Part shown: one piece after another, positions 50,766 through 59,733 of the stretch | How the letters are laid out: every line of letters begins with the position of its first letter | Position numbering within the stretch: the stretch's first letter is position 1 | Source: Mesoflavibacter sp. | GTDB taxonomy: Bacteria; Pseudomonadota; Alphaproteobacteria; UBA8366; Aestuariispiraceae | Reading direction: 5' to 3' | Assembly: GCA_017792345.1 (NCBI GenBank) | Contig: CP051228.1 | Coordinates: 4,308,148 to 4,372,147 of the forward strand | DNA length: 64,000 bases | Program-made: the position numbers and the translations under genes | Notes under the pieces: generated by a model | Told to the model about the DNA's origin: nothing | Seen by the model: only the letters and a program-made list of their open reading frames with translations | Databases searched by the model: none

Positions 50766-53153
50766 ATGTCTGACACCGTCGCCAAAGCGGAACCGTCAAC
50801 CAGGGCCAGCGCGTCTGAGCCCACGGAAAGCCAACCAAAATTCTGGCAACGCGCACTAGGACGCATCAAGCGATCCAAACGGCGTGGGCCCTGGTGGAAG
50901 CCTACACTCCCGACGTTGATTGCGCTGGCTGTTCTCACGGCCGGTGTCTCTGTGCGTATTATCGATCCCGATCCGGTACAGGTCGTCCGCTTGCGCACCT
51001 TCGACTACTACAATGTCTTGGCGCCGCGTGTGCCCCCTCCCCAATCGCCGGTCATCATCGTCGACCTGGACGAAAAGAGCCTTGCCGAAATTGGGCAGTG
51101 GCCATGGCCCCGTACCCAGATTGGACGCCTTCTGACCGCGCTAAGGGATTATGGCATCGCTGTGGTCGGGTTCGATATGGTCTTCCCCGAACTCGACAGA
51201 ACGTCCCCGGCGAAGCTGGCGGAATCCCGGCCCGACCTGCCCGACACGGTCCGCGAAGAACTCAGCAAGACAGCAACCAATGAAGAGGTCATGGCGCAGG
51301 CCATGCAGACTGTTCGGGTTGTCCTGGGCCAATCCGCAACCCGCTCTACCCAAGTCCTGGCCGAAAGTGACATTGCGGAGTGGAGCTCCTTTAAGGGCGC
51401 AATCGGATCCAAGGAATTGCAGGATCCCAATGCGACATTGAAGGAATATGCAGTCCGTTTTCCAACCTTGGTCTACAACCGACCCGAAATCGAAGGCTAT
51501 GCCCAAGGGCTTGGGGTGTTCTCCATCGGGGAGGAAGTTGACGGGGTGGTCCGGCGTGTACCGTTGGTCATGATGATCGACGAACTCGTCAAACCGGCGC
51601 TTTCCGTCGAAATGATCCGTGTCGGACTGCAGGGAAACAGTATTTTTGCAGCCCTGGACCTCAGAGGAATCAATGAAGTCCGGCTACAGACTCCGCGCGG
51701 CAACTTTCCTGTTCCGACCGACAGCAAGGGTCGAATTTGGGTCTATTTCGCGGAATCCGACAAGTTCAACATGCCCAACAATGAAGGCCGAATGTACATT
51801 TCGGCCTCGGATATCATGCAGGGGCGCGTACCGCCGGAGAGAGTTGCGGGCAAGTTGGCCGTCATCGGCACATCCGCCGTGGGACTGCTCGACATTCGAG
51901 CCACCCCGATCAACCCGCGCCTGCCGGGGGTCGAGGTCCACGCCAATGTCATTGAAAATATCCTGACGCAGCAATTCATTCGCTATCCGGAAGTCATGCA
52001 ATTGACCGAGTTCATCGCCATGAGCGTGGTCGGTCTCCTGTTGATCTTCTTCATTCCCCGTGTCGGCCCCGTCGTTACTCTCGTTGGGTTGGTAATCGGG
52101 GTCGGCGGCTTTGTCGGTGCGAGTTGGTATTTGTTTACCACCGAGCGCGTGCTGTTGGACTTTACCTATCCAAGCGCCCTCGTTTTCTCGGTCTATGCAG
52201 TTCTCGCCTTCGCAAACTACGCCCGTGACGCCGCAGAGAAGCGGCAGGTTCGGGGGGCGTTCAGTCAGTATCTGTCGCCGGATCTGGTTGAGCAGTTGGC
52301 CGAGGATCCTGAGAAACTAAAACTGGGCGGCGAAACGAAGCGGATGACGCTGCTGTTCTGCGACGTTCGCGGTTTTACGACGATTTCCGAACAATACAAG
52401 GCCGACCCGCAGGGCCTGACGGTGCTGATCAACCGGCTTCTGACGCCGCTGACCGAGGAAATCCTCAACCGCCAGGGGACGATCGACAAGTATATGGGCG
52501 ACTGCATCATGGCGTTCTGGAACGCCCCGCTGGACGTGCCCAATCAGGAACAGATGGGTGTCGCCTCGGCGCTGGCCATGTTCGAATCTCTGGAAGCGTT
52601 GAACGAAGAGCGGAAGCGTGAAGCATTGGAAGAGGACAAGCCCTTCCTGCCGCTCAATATCGGGATCGGCCTGAATACCGGCGACTGCGTCGTCGGCAAT
52701 ATGGGATCGAAACAGCGGTTCGACTATTCGGTTCTGGGCGATGCGGTGAACCTTGCGGCGCGCCTCGAAGGGCAATCAAAAAGCTATGGCGTCGGCATCG
52801 TGATCGGCGAGGAAACCGCCGGTGCATTGAACGGCGTCTTCCCGATGGCCGAACTGGACCTGATCGCGGTGAAGGGCAAGAGTGAGGCCGTCCGCATCTT
52901 CACGGTGTTGGGCAAGCCCGATCTCTTGTCCGATCCCGACTACGCCGCCCTGCAATCGCAGCATGCGGCGATGCTGGATGCGTATCGGGGCCAGCAATGG
53001 GACGAAGCGAACCGGATCATCCAGACCTGTATCGGACGCCTGGACGGGGTCCTGGACGGGTTCTACGGCATCTATCAGACCCGGATCGAGGAATATCGCG
53101 ACAACCCGCCGCCGGTCGAATGGGACGGCGTCTACGTCGCGACCACGAAATAG
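50766..53153 (+). CDS. CHASE2-domain class III adenylate cyclase
   Basis: A 795-residue inner-membrane sensor cyclase. One membrane helix (about 45-65) precedes a large periplasmic CHASE2 domain (about 70-405; VIIVDLDEKSLAEIGQWPWPR). Three further helices lie at about 410-485, then the cytoplasmic cyclase domain (505-710). Metal-binding D533 (FCDVRGFT) and D579 (KYMGD), adenine-recognising K575 and D659 (VLGD), and transition-state N662 and R666 (VNLAAR) are all present, so it should make cAMP. GGGGGAAC precedes the ATG. The gene lies 83 bases after the giant protein gene on the same strand and may share its transcript. CHASE2 cyclases next to FecR-domain proteins are a recurring arrangement. 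Confidence 0.95.
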   Translation: MSDTVAKAEPSTRASASEPTESQPKFWQRALGRIKRSKRRGPWWKPTLPTLIALAVLTAGVSVRIIDPDPVQVVRLRTFDYYNVLAPRVPPPQSPVIIVDLDEKSLAEIGQWPWPRTQIGRLLTALRDYGIAVVGFDMVFPELDRTSPAKLAESRPDLPDTVREELSKTATNEEVMAQAMQTVRVVLGQSATRSTQVLAESDIAEWSSFKGAIGSKELQDPNATLKEYAVRFPTLVYNRPEIEGYAQGLGVFSIGEEVDGVVRRVPLVMMIDELVKPALSVEMIRVGLQGNSIFAALDLRGINEVRLQTPRGNFPVPTDSKGRIWVYFAESDKFNMPNNEGRMYISASDIMQGRVPPERVAGKLAVIGTSAVGLLDIRATPINPRLPGVEVHANVIENILTQQFIRYPEVMQLTEFIAMSVVGLLLIFFIPRVGPVVTLVGLVIGVGGFVGASWYLFTTERVLLDFTYPSALVFSVYAVLAFANYARDAAEKRQVRGAFSQYLSPDLVEQLAEDPEKLKLGGETKRMTLLFCDVRGFTTISEQYKADPQGLTVLINRLLTPLTEEILNRQGTIDKYMGDCIMAFWNAPLDVPNQEQMGVASALAMFESLEALNEERKREALEEDKPFLPLNIGIGLNTGDCVVGNMGSKQRFDYSVLGDAVNLAARLEGQSKSYGVGIVIGEETAGALNGVFPMAELDLIAVKGKSEAVRIFTVLGKPDLLSDPDYAALQSQHAAMLDAYRGQQWDEANRIIQTCIGRLDGVLDGFYGIYQTRIEEYRDNPPPVEWDGVYVATTK

Positions 53154-53181
53154 CCGCCCGGTGGGGGCGCCCCAGGACGCA

Positions 53182-54090
53182 CTACCGAACTCGAATCCAG
53201 ACCAACGCCGACAGGATCATGACGGCGCCGAGAATCTGCGGCAGACTCATGGCCTCGCCAAGGAAAACGGCCGTACCCAGCAGCCCGAAGACCGGAACCA
53301 GAGTGAGAAACAGGCCGGCGGTACCGGGCGATAACCGCCGCAGACCGATCAGATAGAACCAAAAGGCCAGGGCGTATTGAACGATGCCCGAAATCAGCGC
53401 CAGGCAGAGCATCGGCCAATCCGCCGCCGCGATCTCACGCAAAAGGACAGACGGCGAGGCAACGACCGCAACCACGGCGAGCGCCAGCGCAAGACCAACC
53501 GTTTGCTGAAGCGCGGCCAGCGTCACCGAGGGGAGCCGCGCTGCAATCCGGCTGCTGGCGAGAACGTAGAGCGCTGCAAAAAGCGTCGCCAGAACAATCA
53601 ACGCATCGCCTTCGATCCCGCCTCCCGCTGCATCGGCATGCGCGCCGGATACCAGGGTAACCCCGGCCATTGCGATCACGATGGCCAGCAGGGTACGGCC
53701 CGACACGGACTGGCGGAAAACAAGCCAGGACAGAAGTATGATCAGCAACGGTTCCGTCGTGGAAATCAACGACGCGTTCCCCGCGCTTGTCAGCAACAGG
53801 CCGAATGTCCCGAAGACATAGGCGAGTCCCGGCTCAAATACACCGGTCGCAGCGGCCGTCGCGGTCTGTCTATTGAGCGGGCATCCCTGCCCCGTCGCTG
53901 CGACGGCCCTCCAAAGAAACGCGACGCTGGCGGAGAGTTGTATGGCGACCAGGGACGGCGGAGAAAAGGCGGATAGTGCAGCCTTCGACATGACCGTCGC
54001 CACCCCCCAGCAGGCCGCTGACAGGATCATGCAGGCGACCGCCAGTCTTCGGGTCGGCATGGCACCGCCGGCTTGAACAATCTCGGTCAT
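53182..54090 (-). CDS. EamA/DMT-superfamily transporter
   Basis: A 302-residue protein with about ten membrane helices in two EamA repeats (the first from LAVACMILSAACWGVATVMSK, the second from GDALIVLATLFAALYVLASS). Such proteins export metabolites or small drugs. It starts 6 bases after the marR stop and is presumably controlled by that regulator. The substrate is unknown. It converges with the adenylate cyclase gene over 28 bases. Confidence 0.92.
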   Translation of the reverse strand: MTEIVQAGGAMPTRRLAVACMILSAACWGVATVMSKAALSAFSPPSLVAIQLSASVAFLWRAVAATGQGCPLNRQTATAAATGVFEPGLAYVFGTFGLLLTSAGNASLISTTEPLLIILLSWLVFRQSVSGRTLLAIVIAMAGVTLVSGAHADAAGGGIEGDALIVLATLFAALYVLASSRIAARLPSVTLAALQQTVGLALALAVVAVVASPSVLLREIAAADWPMLCLALISGIVQYALAFWFYLIGLRRLSPGTAGLFLTLVPVFGLLGTAVFLGEAMSLPQILGAVMILSALVWIRVR

Positions 54091-54096
54091 TCGCGC

Positions 54097-54606
54097 TCAA
54101 GCCTCTTTGGGCACCGCACATTCCACCGGACAGGAAGCGGCGGGACAGATTTCCTCGCGGCAGAACCGGCAGATATGGTCGGCGGACTCACGATCCTTGG
54201 TCAGCCTGGCGAGCGACCGTTCCAAAATGTCGGATAGAATTCTTTCTTCGGGCCCGGTCAGGCTACCAACTGCCGCAGCCAGGAAATCCGATCGTTCCGT
54301 CTGGAACTGGTGGCGGATCTCCTGTCCCTTCTGCGTCAAGGTCAGGCGTACCTGTCTCTTATCCGTGCCGGGTTCGCGCGCGACCAATTCGGCCGCAACA
54401 AGGCGGTCGACCAGACGCACCGCAGCGGACCGCGTGAAGCCTATCACCGGGGCCAGACCGCCGACCGTCAGCCCCGGTGCGGAGCCCAGCGTGTTCAACG
54501 CCGCGATGTCGCTGGGATGAATGCCATGCTTGGCACAAAGGCCTGTTTGACTGTCCGACAGGGCCAGGCCGAAGGCGCCAAGGAGGTTGAGAATACGTTC
54601 GTTCAT
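54097..54606 (-). CDS. MarR-family regulator with cysteine-rich tail
   Basis: A 169-residue winged-helix regulator: LTVGGLAPVIGFTRSAAVRLVDRLVAAEL is the helix-turn-helix region, read here in parts, and REPGTDKRQVRLTLTQKG is the wing. The last ~25 residues contain five cysteines (CRFC, then EICP, SCPVEC), unusual for MarR and suggestive of metal or thiol sensing. The ATG at 54606 is chosen: an upstream GTG at 54624 lies inside the operator palindrome. No Shine-Dalgarno is seen. It forms an operon with the DMT transporter. Confidence 0.9.
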   Translation of the reverse strand: MNERILNLLGAFGLALSDSQTGLCAKHGIHPSDIAALNTLGSAPGLTVGGLAPVIGFTRSAAVRLVDRLVAAELVAREPGTDKRQVRLTLTQKGQEIRHQFQTERSDFLAAAVGSLTGPEERILSDILERSLARLTKDRESADHICRFCREEICPAASCPVECAVPKEA

Positions 54607-54609
54607 AAT

Positions 54610-54641
54610 ATATGAGTGACTCACTCATATAATTTTGTCAA
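54610..54641 (-). promoter_or_regulatory. marR promoter element and operator palindrome
   Basis: A perfect inverted repeat, ATATGAGTGA (54610-54619), one base, TCACTCATAT (54621-54630), ends three bases before the marR start codon. TTGACA (minus strand, 54641-54636) lies just upstream, so a bound protein would cover the promoter. No clean -10 box was found at 17 bases. Such palindromes next to marR genes are usually autoregulatory sites. Confidence 0.7.
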
Positions 54642-54671
54642 GACACATAGCCTTCGCAAACTCGGCGCCAA

Positions 54672-56894
54672 TTAGCTGGTTTTCGCGGGTTTCTTTCGGG
54701 AGCGCGCCTTTTTTGCGGACGACTTCCGCGCCTTGGATTTCTTGCCCGCGACCTTCGCTTCGGCGCCTTCCGGCGAAGCAACGCGCTCTTCCGAAGGGGA
54801 CGCTTTAACTGCGGCTCCGGGGGACAAGCCTTTCTCCCGGCGGCTCGCGACCGCCCCTTCCAAGCCTTCCCGGACCCGGTCGATGACCATGCCCCAGTCA
54901 CCCAGAACCCGCTGCCGCACCAAACGCATGCTGGGATACCAGGGCGTATCCTCGCGATTGCGCAGCCACCGCCATTCCCCACCGAACGGCACCATGGTCC
55001 AGACATCCTTGCCCAAGGCACCGGCCAGATGGCAGACCGCCGTATCGACCGATATCAGCACATCGAGCTGCGACAGAATGGCGGCGGTATCGGCGAAGTC
55101 CTTAATGCGGCCGGAATGATCGAACACATTTTCCCGGCCCGTGTAGGCCTTCAGGTCCGAAACTCCGTTACCGATCTGAAGGGAATGGAAATCGACCCCG
55201 TCGATAGCGAACAACTCAGCCAGCTGCGTCAGCGGAATCGACCGGTACAAATTGTCGGAATGTGTCGGTCGCCCGGTCCACACGATACCGGCCTTCACCT
55301 GAGCCTTCCCTGAGGCCGGAAGCGGCCCCTTCGGCGCCGCGGCATCAGGGACACCGAGATAGGGAATGTCTTTTGGCACCGTCTCAACGGTCGTGCCGAA
55401 CCGATGCGGCAAGGACAGCAACGGTATCTGCAAGTCATAGACGATCTGAACGTCGCGCTGCCGTATGTGAAAGAGGTCATCCACCCCTGGCAGCGTCCCC
55501 ATCAACCGATAGAGCTCCGGCTCGCACAGAAAGGCGACTGACCCGCCGCTGCCCATTCTCTCGCGGATCTTCGGAAGATAGCGGCAGAACTGGATCGTAT
55601 CGCCGAACCCCTGCTCGACATGGACCAGAAGCCGACGCCCATTCAGCGGAGACCCATCCCACAGGCGCTCGCGGATATTCGGCACGTTTGGCTTGAACGC
55701 CGTCATGTCATAACGGGATTCATAGGCCGCCCAGCCCTTCTCGTACTGTCCGTCCATCAACAGAACCGCCGCCGGGGCGAAGGTGCCGCGCGCCTGTTTG
55801 GGCTGAAGTTCCCGGACCCGCAGATACAAATCCATCGCCGGCTGAAGCTGTTCCATCCGCAACAGACAATTGGCATAGGAATAGAGCGTGTCCGGATCGG
55901 CCGGCACCAGTTCACGGGCACGCGCCAGGACATGCTTAGCCTCGACCGCGTTGCCCAGCTTGAGGGTTATATGACCTAAAGCCTTCAGGGCCGCGACATC
56001 GTCCGGCGAGACTGTCAGCGCATGCCGCAAATGCGACGCCGCGGCGGTAAGATTGCCCCGCTTCTCCAATGTCGCCGCGATGGCGGTAAGGCATCGCACG
56101 TTGTTGGGATTTAGGCGGAGCGCCTTGCGCAGTGCTACTTCCGCCTCATCAAGCCGGTCAAGGGCATGACAGGTCGTCCCCAGTTTGACCCATGCATCGG
56201 ACCAGCGTGGATTGGCCTCCACCGCCTTGCGATAATAACCGGCCGCCTCCTCCCGCTTCGACCGATCGAGTGCCAGGGTTGCGTCGGCTCGGTTGGACCA
56301 AGCCTCCGCATAGTCCGGCCGTTGGTCCAATGCCTGTTCATAACGCGCCAGGGCGTCTTCGAGACGGCCGCTGCGCGCCAGGATATTGCCGAGATTGTTG
56401 AGAACTTCGGGAAACTTCGGATTCGCGGCGAGCGCTTCCTCATAGGCCTTCACCGCGTCATCGGTCCGTCCGGCCTCCGATAGGGCGATCCCCAGATTGT
56501 TCCGGGCCTCGGCATAGTCGGGTTTCAGTTCGACCGCTTTCGCCAGGGATTCGATCGCCTCGTCGTGCTTCTTGGCCAGTCGAAGCATGAAACCCAGCGT
56601 ATTGCGGAAGGCCGGCGCGTCAGGGTCGATTTCGATCGCCTTGCGCACCAGTTCGACGGCGATGTCGGACTTTCCCGCCTGATGGGCGATGACGCCCAGC
56701 AGATGGACGGCAAGCGGGTCGCGGTCGTTGTCTTTCAGGATTTCACGCGTCCGCCGCTCCGCATCGGGCAACTGCCCGCGCTGAAGCGCCGTCACAGCAT
56801 CTTGAAACCGCGGGTCCGCATGCCCCCCGGCGCGCCCGGCCATGGACGCCCCTAAAGCCTCGGACGGCTCCGACTTCCCGTTTTCATCCGACAT
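54672..56894 (-). CDS. TPR protein with glycosyltransferase-like C-terminal domain
   Basis: A 740-residue protein. About ten tetratricopeptide repeats run from ~30 to 380 (for example DYAEARNNLGIALSEAGR, FPEVLNNLGNILARSGR). Residues ~385-680 resemble the glycosyltransferase-family-9/O-GlcNAc-like domain found in bacterial TPR proteins (VEQGFGDTIQFCRYLPKI; KAGIVWTGRPTHSDNLYRSI; LISVDTAVCHLAGALG). A Lys/Ala/Ser-rich tail ends it (KSKARKSSAKKARSRKK). There is no signal peptide. Protein or surface-polysaccharide glycosylation is plausible; the acceptor is unknown. It lies just downstream of the liv operon on the same strand, with a 91-base gap. Confidence 0.87.
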   Translation of the reverse strand: MSDENGKSEPSEALGASMAGRAGGHADPRFQDAVTALQRGQLPDAERRTREILKDNDRDPLAVHLLGVIAHQAGKSDIAVELVRKAIEIDPDAPAFRNTLGFMLRLAKKHDEAIESLAKAVELKPDYAEARNNLGIALSEAGRTDDAVKAYEEALAANPKFPEVLNNLGNILARSGRLEDALARYEQALDQRPDYAEAWSNRADATLALDRSKREEAAGYYRKAVEANPRWSDAWVKLGTTCHALDRLDEAEVALRKALRLNPNNVRCLTAIAATLEKRGNLTAAASHLRHALTVSPDDVAALKALGHITLKLGNAVEAKHVLARARELVPADPDTLYSYANCLLRMEQLQPAMDLYLRVRELQPKQARGTFAPAAVLLMDGQYEKGWAAYESRYDMTAFKPNVPNIRERLWDGSPLNGRRLLVHVEQGFGDTIQFCRYLPKIRERMGSGGSVAFLCEPELYRLMGTLPGVDDLFHIRQRDVQIVYDLQIPLLSLPHRFGTTVETVPKDIPYLGVPDAAAPKGPLPASGKAQVKAGIVWTGRPTHSDNLYRSIPLTQLAELFAIDGVDFHSLQIGNGVSDLKAYTGRENVFDHSGRIKDFADTAAILSQLDVLISVDTAVCHLAGALGKDVWTMVPFGGEWRWLRNREDTPWYPSMRLVRQRVLGDWGMVIDRVREGLEGAVASRREKGLSPGAAVKASPSEERVASPEGAEAKVAGKKSKARKSSAKKARSRKKPAKTS

Positions 56895-56985
56895 ACCCTG
56901 TCACACGCCCCCAATGTATCGGCCCCCCTCCGGTTTACCCCAGGGCGTGGAACCGGAAAAGTCAGGAATGGGATGGAATCGCGGA

Positions 56986-57873
56986 TCAACCGCCGAGGAA
57001 GAGACGACCGACTTCCGGATCCTTCAACAGATCCTGACCCGGTCCCGCCATTGCCAGTTCGCCCGACACCAGCACATAGCCGACATCGGCAAATTCCAGC
57101 CCTTTCTTGGCATTCTGCTCCACCATGATGATGGTCTTCCCTTCGTTCTGCTGCAGATCGTACAGAATTTCGAAGACCATATCGATAAACCGGGGTTCCA
57201 GTCCGATAGACGGTTCGTCGACCAGCAGAACTTCCGGATTCATGACCAAGGCGCGGGAGATTTCCAACAGGCGACGTTCGCCACCGGACAACACCTTGGC
57301 CTGGTGCTTCCGGCGATTGGCCAGCCTTTCATATTTCGCGAAAACCCGTTCCGCAGCCTCCTTGGCTTCGGCCGGGCGGTCCATCAGATACCCGCCCATC
57401 CACAGATTTTCTTCAACCGTCATGCCCGGAAACACGGATTTATCCTGCAGGATATAGGCGATGCCCGCCTCCTTCAGTTTCCGGTTCGAGGACAGGGCGG
57501 TGACATCCTTTTTCCGATCCCCTTCGCCAACCAGGATGCGGCCGCCGAAAATATTCGTGAAGCCGAAGATGGAATGCAGAATCGTCGACTTGCCCGCCCC
57601 GTTCGGACCGATCAGGCAGAGTGACCGGCCCTTGGCGATCTGCAGATCGAAATCGTGCAGAATCTGCATTTTGCCATAACCCGCCGTCAGCCCTTCGATT
57701 TTCACGAAGGGATCGCCACCGGCCAGGGCTGCGATACGATCCTTCGACACGCCTTCGCCTAGTTGCTTGGCCTGGCGGTTCACTTCCTCCACCGAAATGA
57801 CGGTGTCGACGCTGCCGAGGTGATAGCCGGTCGAGGTCGCTGTTTGCGTATCGTTGTTGTTCTGGTCGCTCAT
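56986..57873 (-). CDS. livF: branched-chain amino acid-type ABC transporter ATP-binding protein (LivF-like)
   Basis: A 295-residue ATPase: Walker A GPNGAGKST, Q-loop ILQDKSVFPGMTVEENLWMG, signature LSGGERRLLEISRAL, Walker B VLLVDEPSIGL, H-loop MVEQNA. About 55 residues precede the ABC domain (from DPFVKIEGLTAGYGKM), absent from typical LivF; they are polar and rich in Asn, Thr and Gln at the start. It follows livG with a 12-base gap and is the last gene of the operon. Substrate specificity lies with the binding protein. Confidence 0.93.
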   Translation of the reverse strand: MSDQNNNDTQTATSTGYHLGSVDTVISVEEVNRQAKQLGEGVSKDRIAALAGGDPFVKIEGLTAGYGKMQILHDFDLQIAKGRSLCLIGPNGAGKSTILHSIFGFTNIFGGRILVGEGDRKKDVTALSSNRKLKEAGIAYILQDKSVFPGMTVEENLWMGGYLMDRPAEAKEAAERVFAKYERLANRRKHQAKVLSGGERRLLEISRALVMNPEVLLVDEPSIGLEPRFIDMVFEILYDLQQNEGKTIIMVEQNAKKGLEFADVGYVLVSGELAMAGPGQDLLKDPEVGRLFLGG

Positions 57874-57885
57874 CCCTCAGCCCCC

Positions 57886-58629
57886 TCAATGCGCGCCCAA
57901 ATAGGCGTCAATGACCCGCTGGTCGTTCTGCACCGCTTCCGGCGCACCGGAGGCCAGGATTTCGCCATGGGCCAGACAATAGACCGTGTCGGCCATGTTC
58001 ATGATGACGCGCATGTTGTGTTCGATCACCAGAAGCGTAATCCCGAAATCCGTGTTGGCGCGCTTCAGCCGGTCGATCAGCCCGTTGATCAAGGTCGGGT
58101 TAATGCCTGCGGTCGGCTCGTCGAGAAGCAACACCTTGGGCTCGTTCATCAGCGCCATGGCGAATTCCAGCAGCTTCTGCTGACCAAAGGACAGATCGCC
58201 CGCCGGCAGCATCCGCTTCCCATAAAGGCCGACGAATTCCAGCAGGGAATCCGCCTTCTCCCGGTCCGCGGCGGTGCTGTGGCCGAACATGTCCAGGAAT
58301 CGGTGCTTCCGGTGCGGGATGGAAATCAGCATGTTCTGGACGCAGTTCATCTTGCCGTAGATGCGTGTCTGCTGGAACGTCCGCAGCAGCCCAAGGCGGG
58401 CGATCTGCTGCACCCGCATGGTCGAAATTTCCTGATCGTCGAAGCGGATCGACCCGCCATCGATCGGGTGAAAGCCGACGATGGAATTGAAAAGGGTCGT
58501 CTTACCCGACCCGTTCGGGCCAATCAGCCCGGTAATCTTGCCGTCGGCAACATTCAGGTCGATATCCTTGTTCGCGATGACGCCGCCATAGGCTTTGGAG
58601 ACGCCGCGCACTTCGATCACATTGCCCAT
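57886..58629 (-). CDS. livG: branched-chain amino acid-type ABC transporter ATP-binding protein (LivG-like)
   Basis: A 247-residue ATPase: VIEVRGVSKAYGGVIANKDI, Walker A GPNGSGKTT, signature LSFGQQKLLEFAMAL, Walker B VLLLDEPTAGINP, H-loop VIEHN. The ATG at 58629 shares a base with the livM stop (TGATG), so translation is coupled. The open frame extends upstream but is only a shadow of livM. Confidence 0.94.
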   Translation of the reverse strand: MGNVIEVRGVSKAYGGVIANKDIDLNVADGKITGLIGPNGSGKTTLFNSIVGFHPIDGGSIRFDDQEISTMRVQQIARLGLLRTFQQTRIYGKMNCVQNMLISIPHRKHRFLDMFGHSTAADREKADSLLEFVGLYGKRMLPAGDLSFGQQKLLEFAMALMNEPKVLLLDEPTAGINPTLINGLIDRLKRANTDFGITLLVIEHNMRVIMNMADTVYCLAHGEILASGAPEAVQNDQRVIDAYLGAH

Positions 58630-59708
58630 CAGTCGGCCCCTCCCTTGCCCTGCGCGGTCGCGTCGGTTTCGACGCGAATTCCGAACCGTTCCGGGAACCG
58701 CTCCATCAGCCAGCCGACAATGCCTTGTTGGAAGTAGACGACATTGACGATGATGATCAGGCCCAGCGCGACCCATTGCCAGCCGAGCAGATGCGTCCAG
58801 GTGACTTCCTTGATCACGTGGAACAGGACCGCGCCGAGGATCGGTCCCCAAAGCGTGCCCTTCCCACCCAGAAGCGACATCGCCACCATGAAGATCCCGA
58901 AGGTGATGGTCGGGAACGCCACTTCCAGCGGTTCGATGAAATGTACGATATTGCCGTGCAAACCACCGCTGATGCCCAGGAAGAAGGAGGAACAGGCCCA
59001 GGCGACCGTCTTGTAGCGCATGGTGTGGATCCCCATGCCCTCGGCTTTTTCCTCATCATCCCGGATCGCATTCAGCGCCAGGCCGAACCGCGTCTTGTAG
59101 AGCCAGCGGAAGAACAGGAAGGTCGCCACGGCCGATGCCATGCACAGGAAATAGAAGAAAAGACCTTCCTCGTCCGCGCTGCCCGGGAAAATGTCCGACC
59201 CGGGATACAGAGGCAGCGAGATGCCCGATCCGCCGCCGACCCATCGCCAGGCGCCGATCAACTCCCCCGCCGCCAAAGCGATCCCGAGCGTGCCGATGGC
59301 GAAATACGGACCGCGCAGCCCGAAGAAGAAGAACCCCAGAATGATGGACAGAAAGACACAACCGACCGCCGCTGCCGCCAGCCCGATGAACAGGCCGGTG
59401 AAGTATTGCGTGTCGGTTATGTCCACCTTGATCGCGCCGAAGGCGGCCGTGTACTCGCCGACATCGTAGCCGCCGACAATGATCTGGACGACGGCGCAGA
59501 TATACATGCCCGCGCCGAAGAAGAAGATATTGCCCAGGGAATTGTACCCCATCTGCCCGCCCATCGTGTCCCAGGTCAGGGCGAAGAGAATCATAATCCA
59601 AAGCAGCGCGATCTGTTGGATATAGGCGGGGAACAGGAAGGGTGCGATCAGACCGAAGGCCAGGACGGCGATCTGCAGCAACCGCTCATTCGTGTTGGTA
59701 GCGATCAT
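58629..59708 (-). CDS. livM: branched-chain amino acid-type ABC transporter permease (LivM-like)
   Basis: A 359-residue inner-membrane permease with about nine or ten helices. TLGIALAAGELIGAWRWVGG, VGGGSGISLPLYP and RDDEEKAEGMGIHTMRYK are typical LivM segments, the last being the ATPase-contact loop. It lies between livH (25 bases away) and livG (1-base overlap). Confidence 0.94.
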   Translation of the reverse strand: MIATNTNERLLQIAVLAFGLIAPFLFPAYIQQIALLWIMILFALTWDTMGGQMGYNSLGNIFFFGAGMYICAVVQIIVGGYDVGEYTAAFGAIKVDITDTQYFTGLFIGLAAAAVGCVFLSIILGFFFFGLRGPYFAIGTLGIALAAGELIGAWRWVGGGSGISLPLYPGSDIFPGSADEEGLFFYFLCMASAVATFLFFRWLYKTRFGLALNAIRDDEEKAEGMGIHTMRYKTVAWACSSFFLGISGGLHGNIVHFIEPLEVAFPTITFGIFMVAMSLLGGKGTLWGPILGAVLFHVIKEVTWTHLLGWQWVALGLIIIVNVVYFQQGIVGWLMERFPERFGIRVETDATAQGKGGAD

Positions 59709-59733
59709 CGAGTGTTTCTCCTAAAAACCCCGG

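Noticed and set aside
53164-53173. GGGGCGCCCC palindrome between the convergent cyclase and DMT genes, considered as a terminator
   Set aside because: Only a 5-base stem without a loop and no T tract on either strand.
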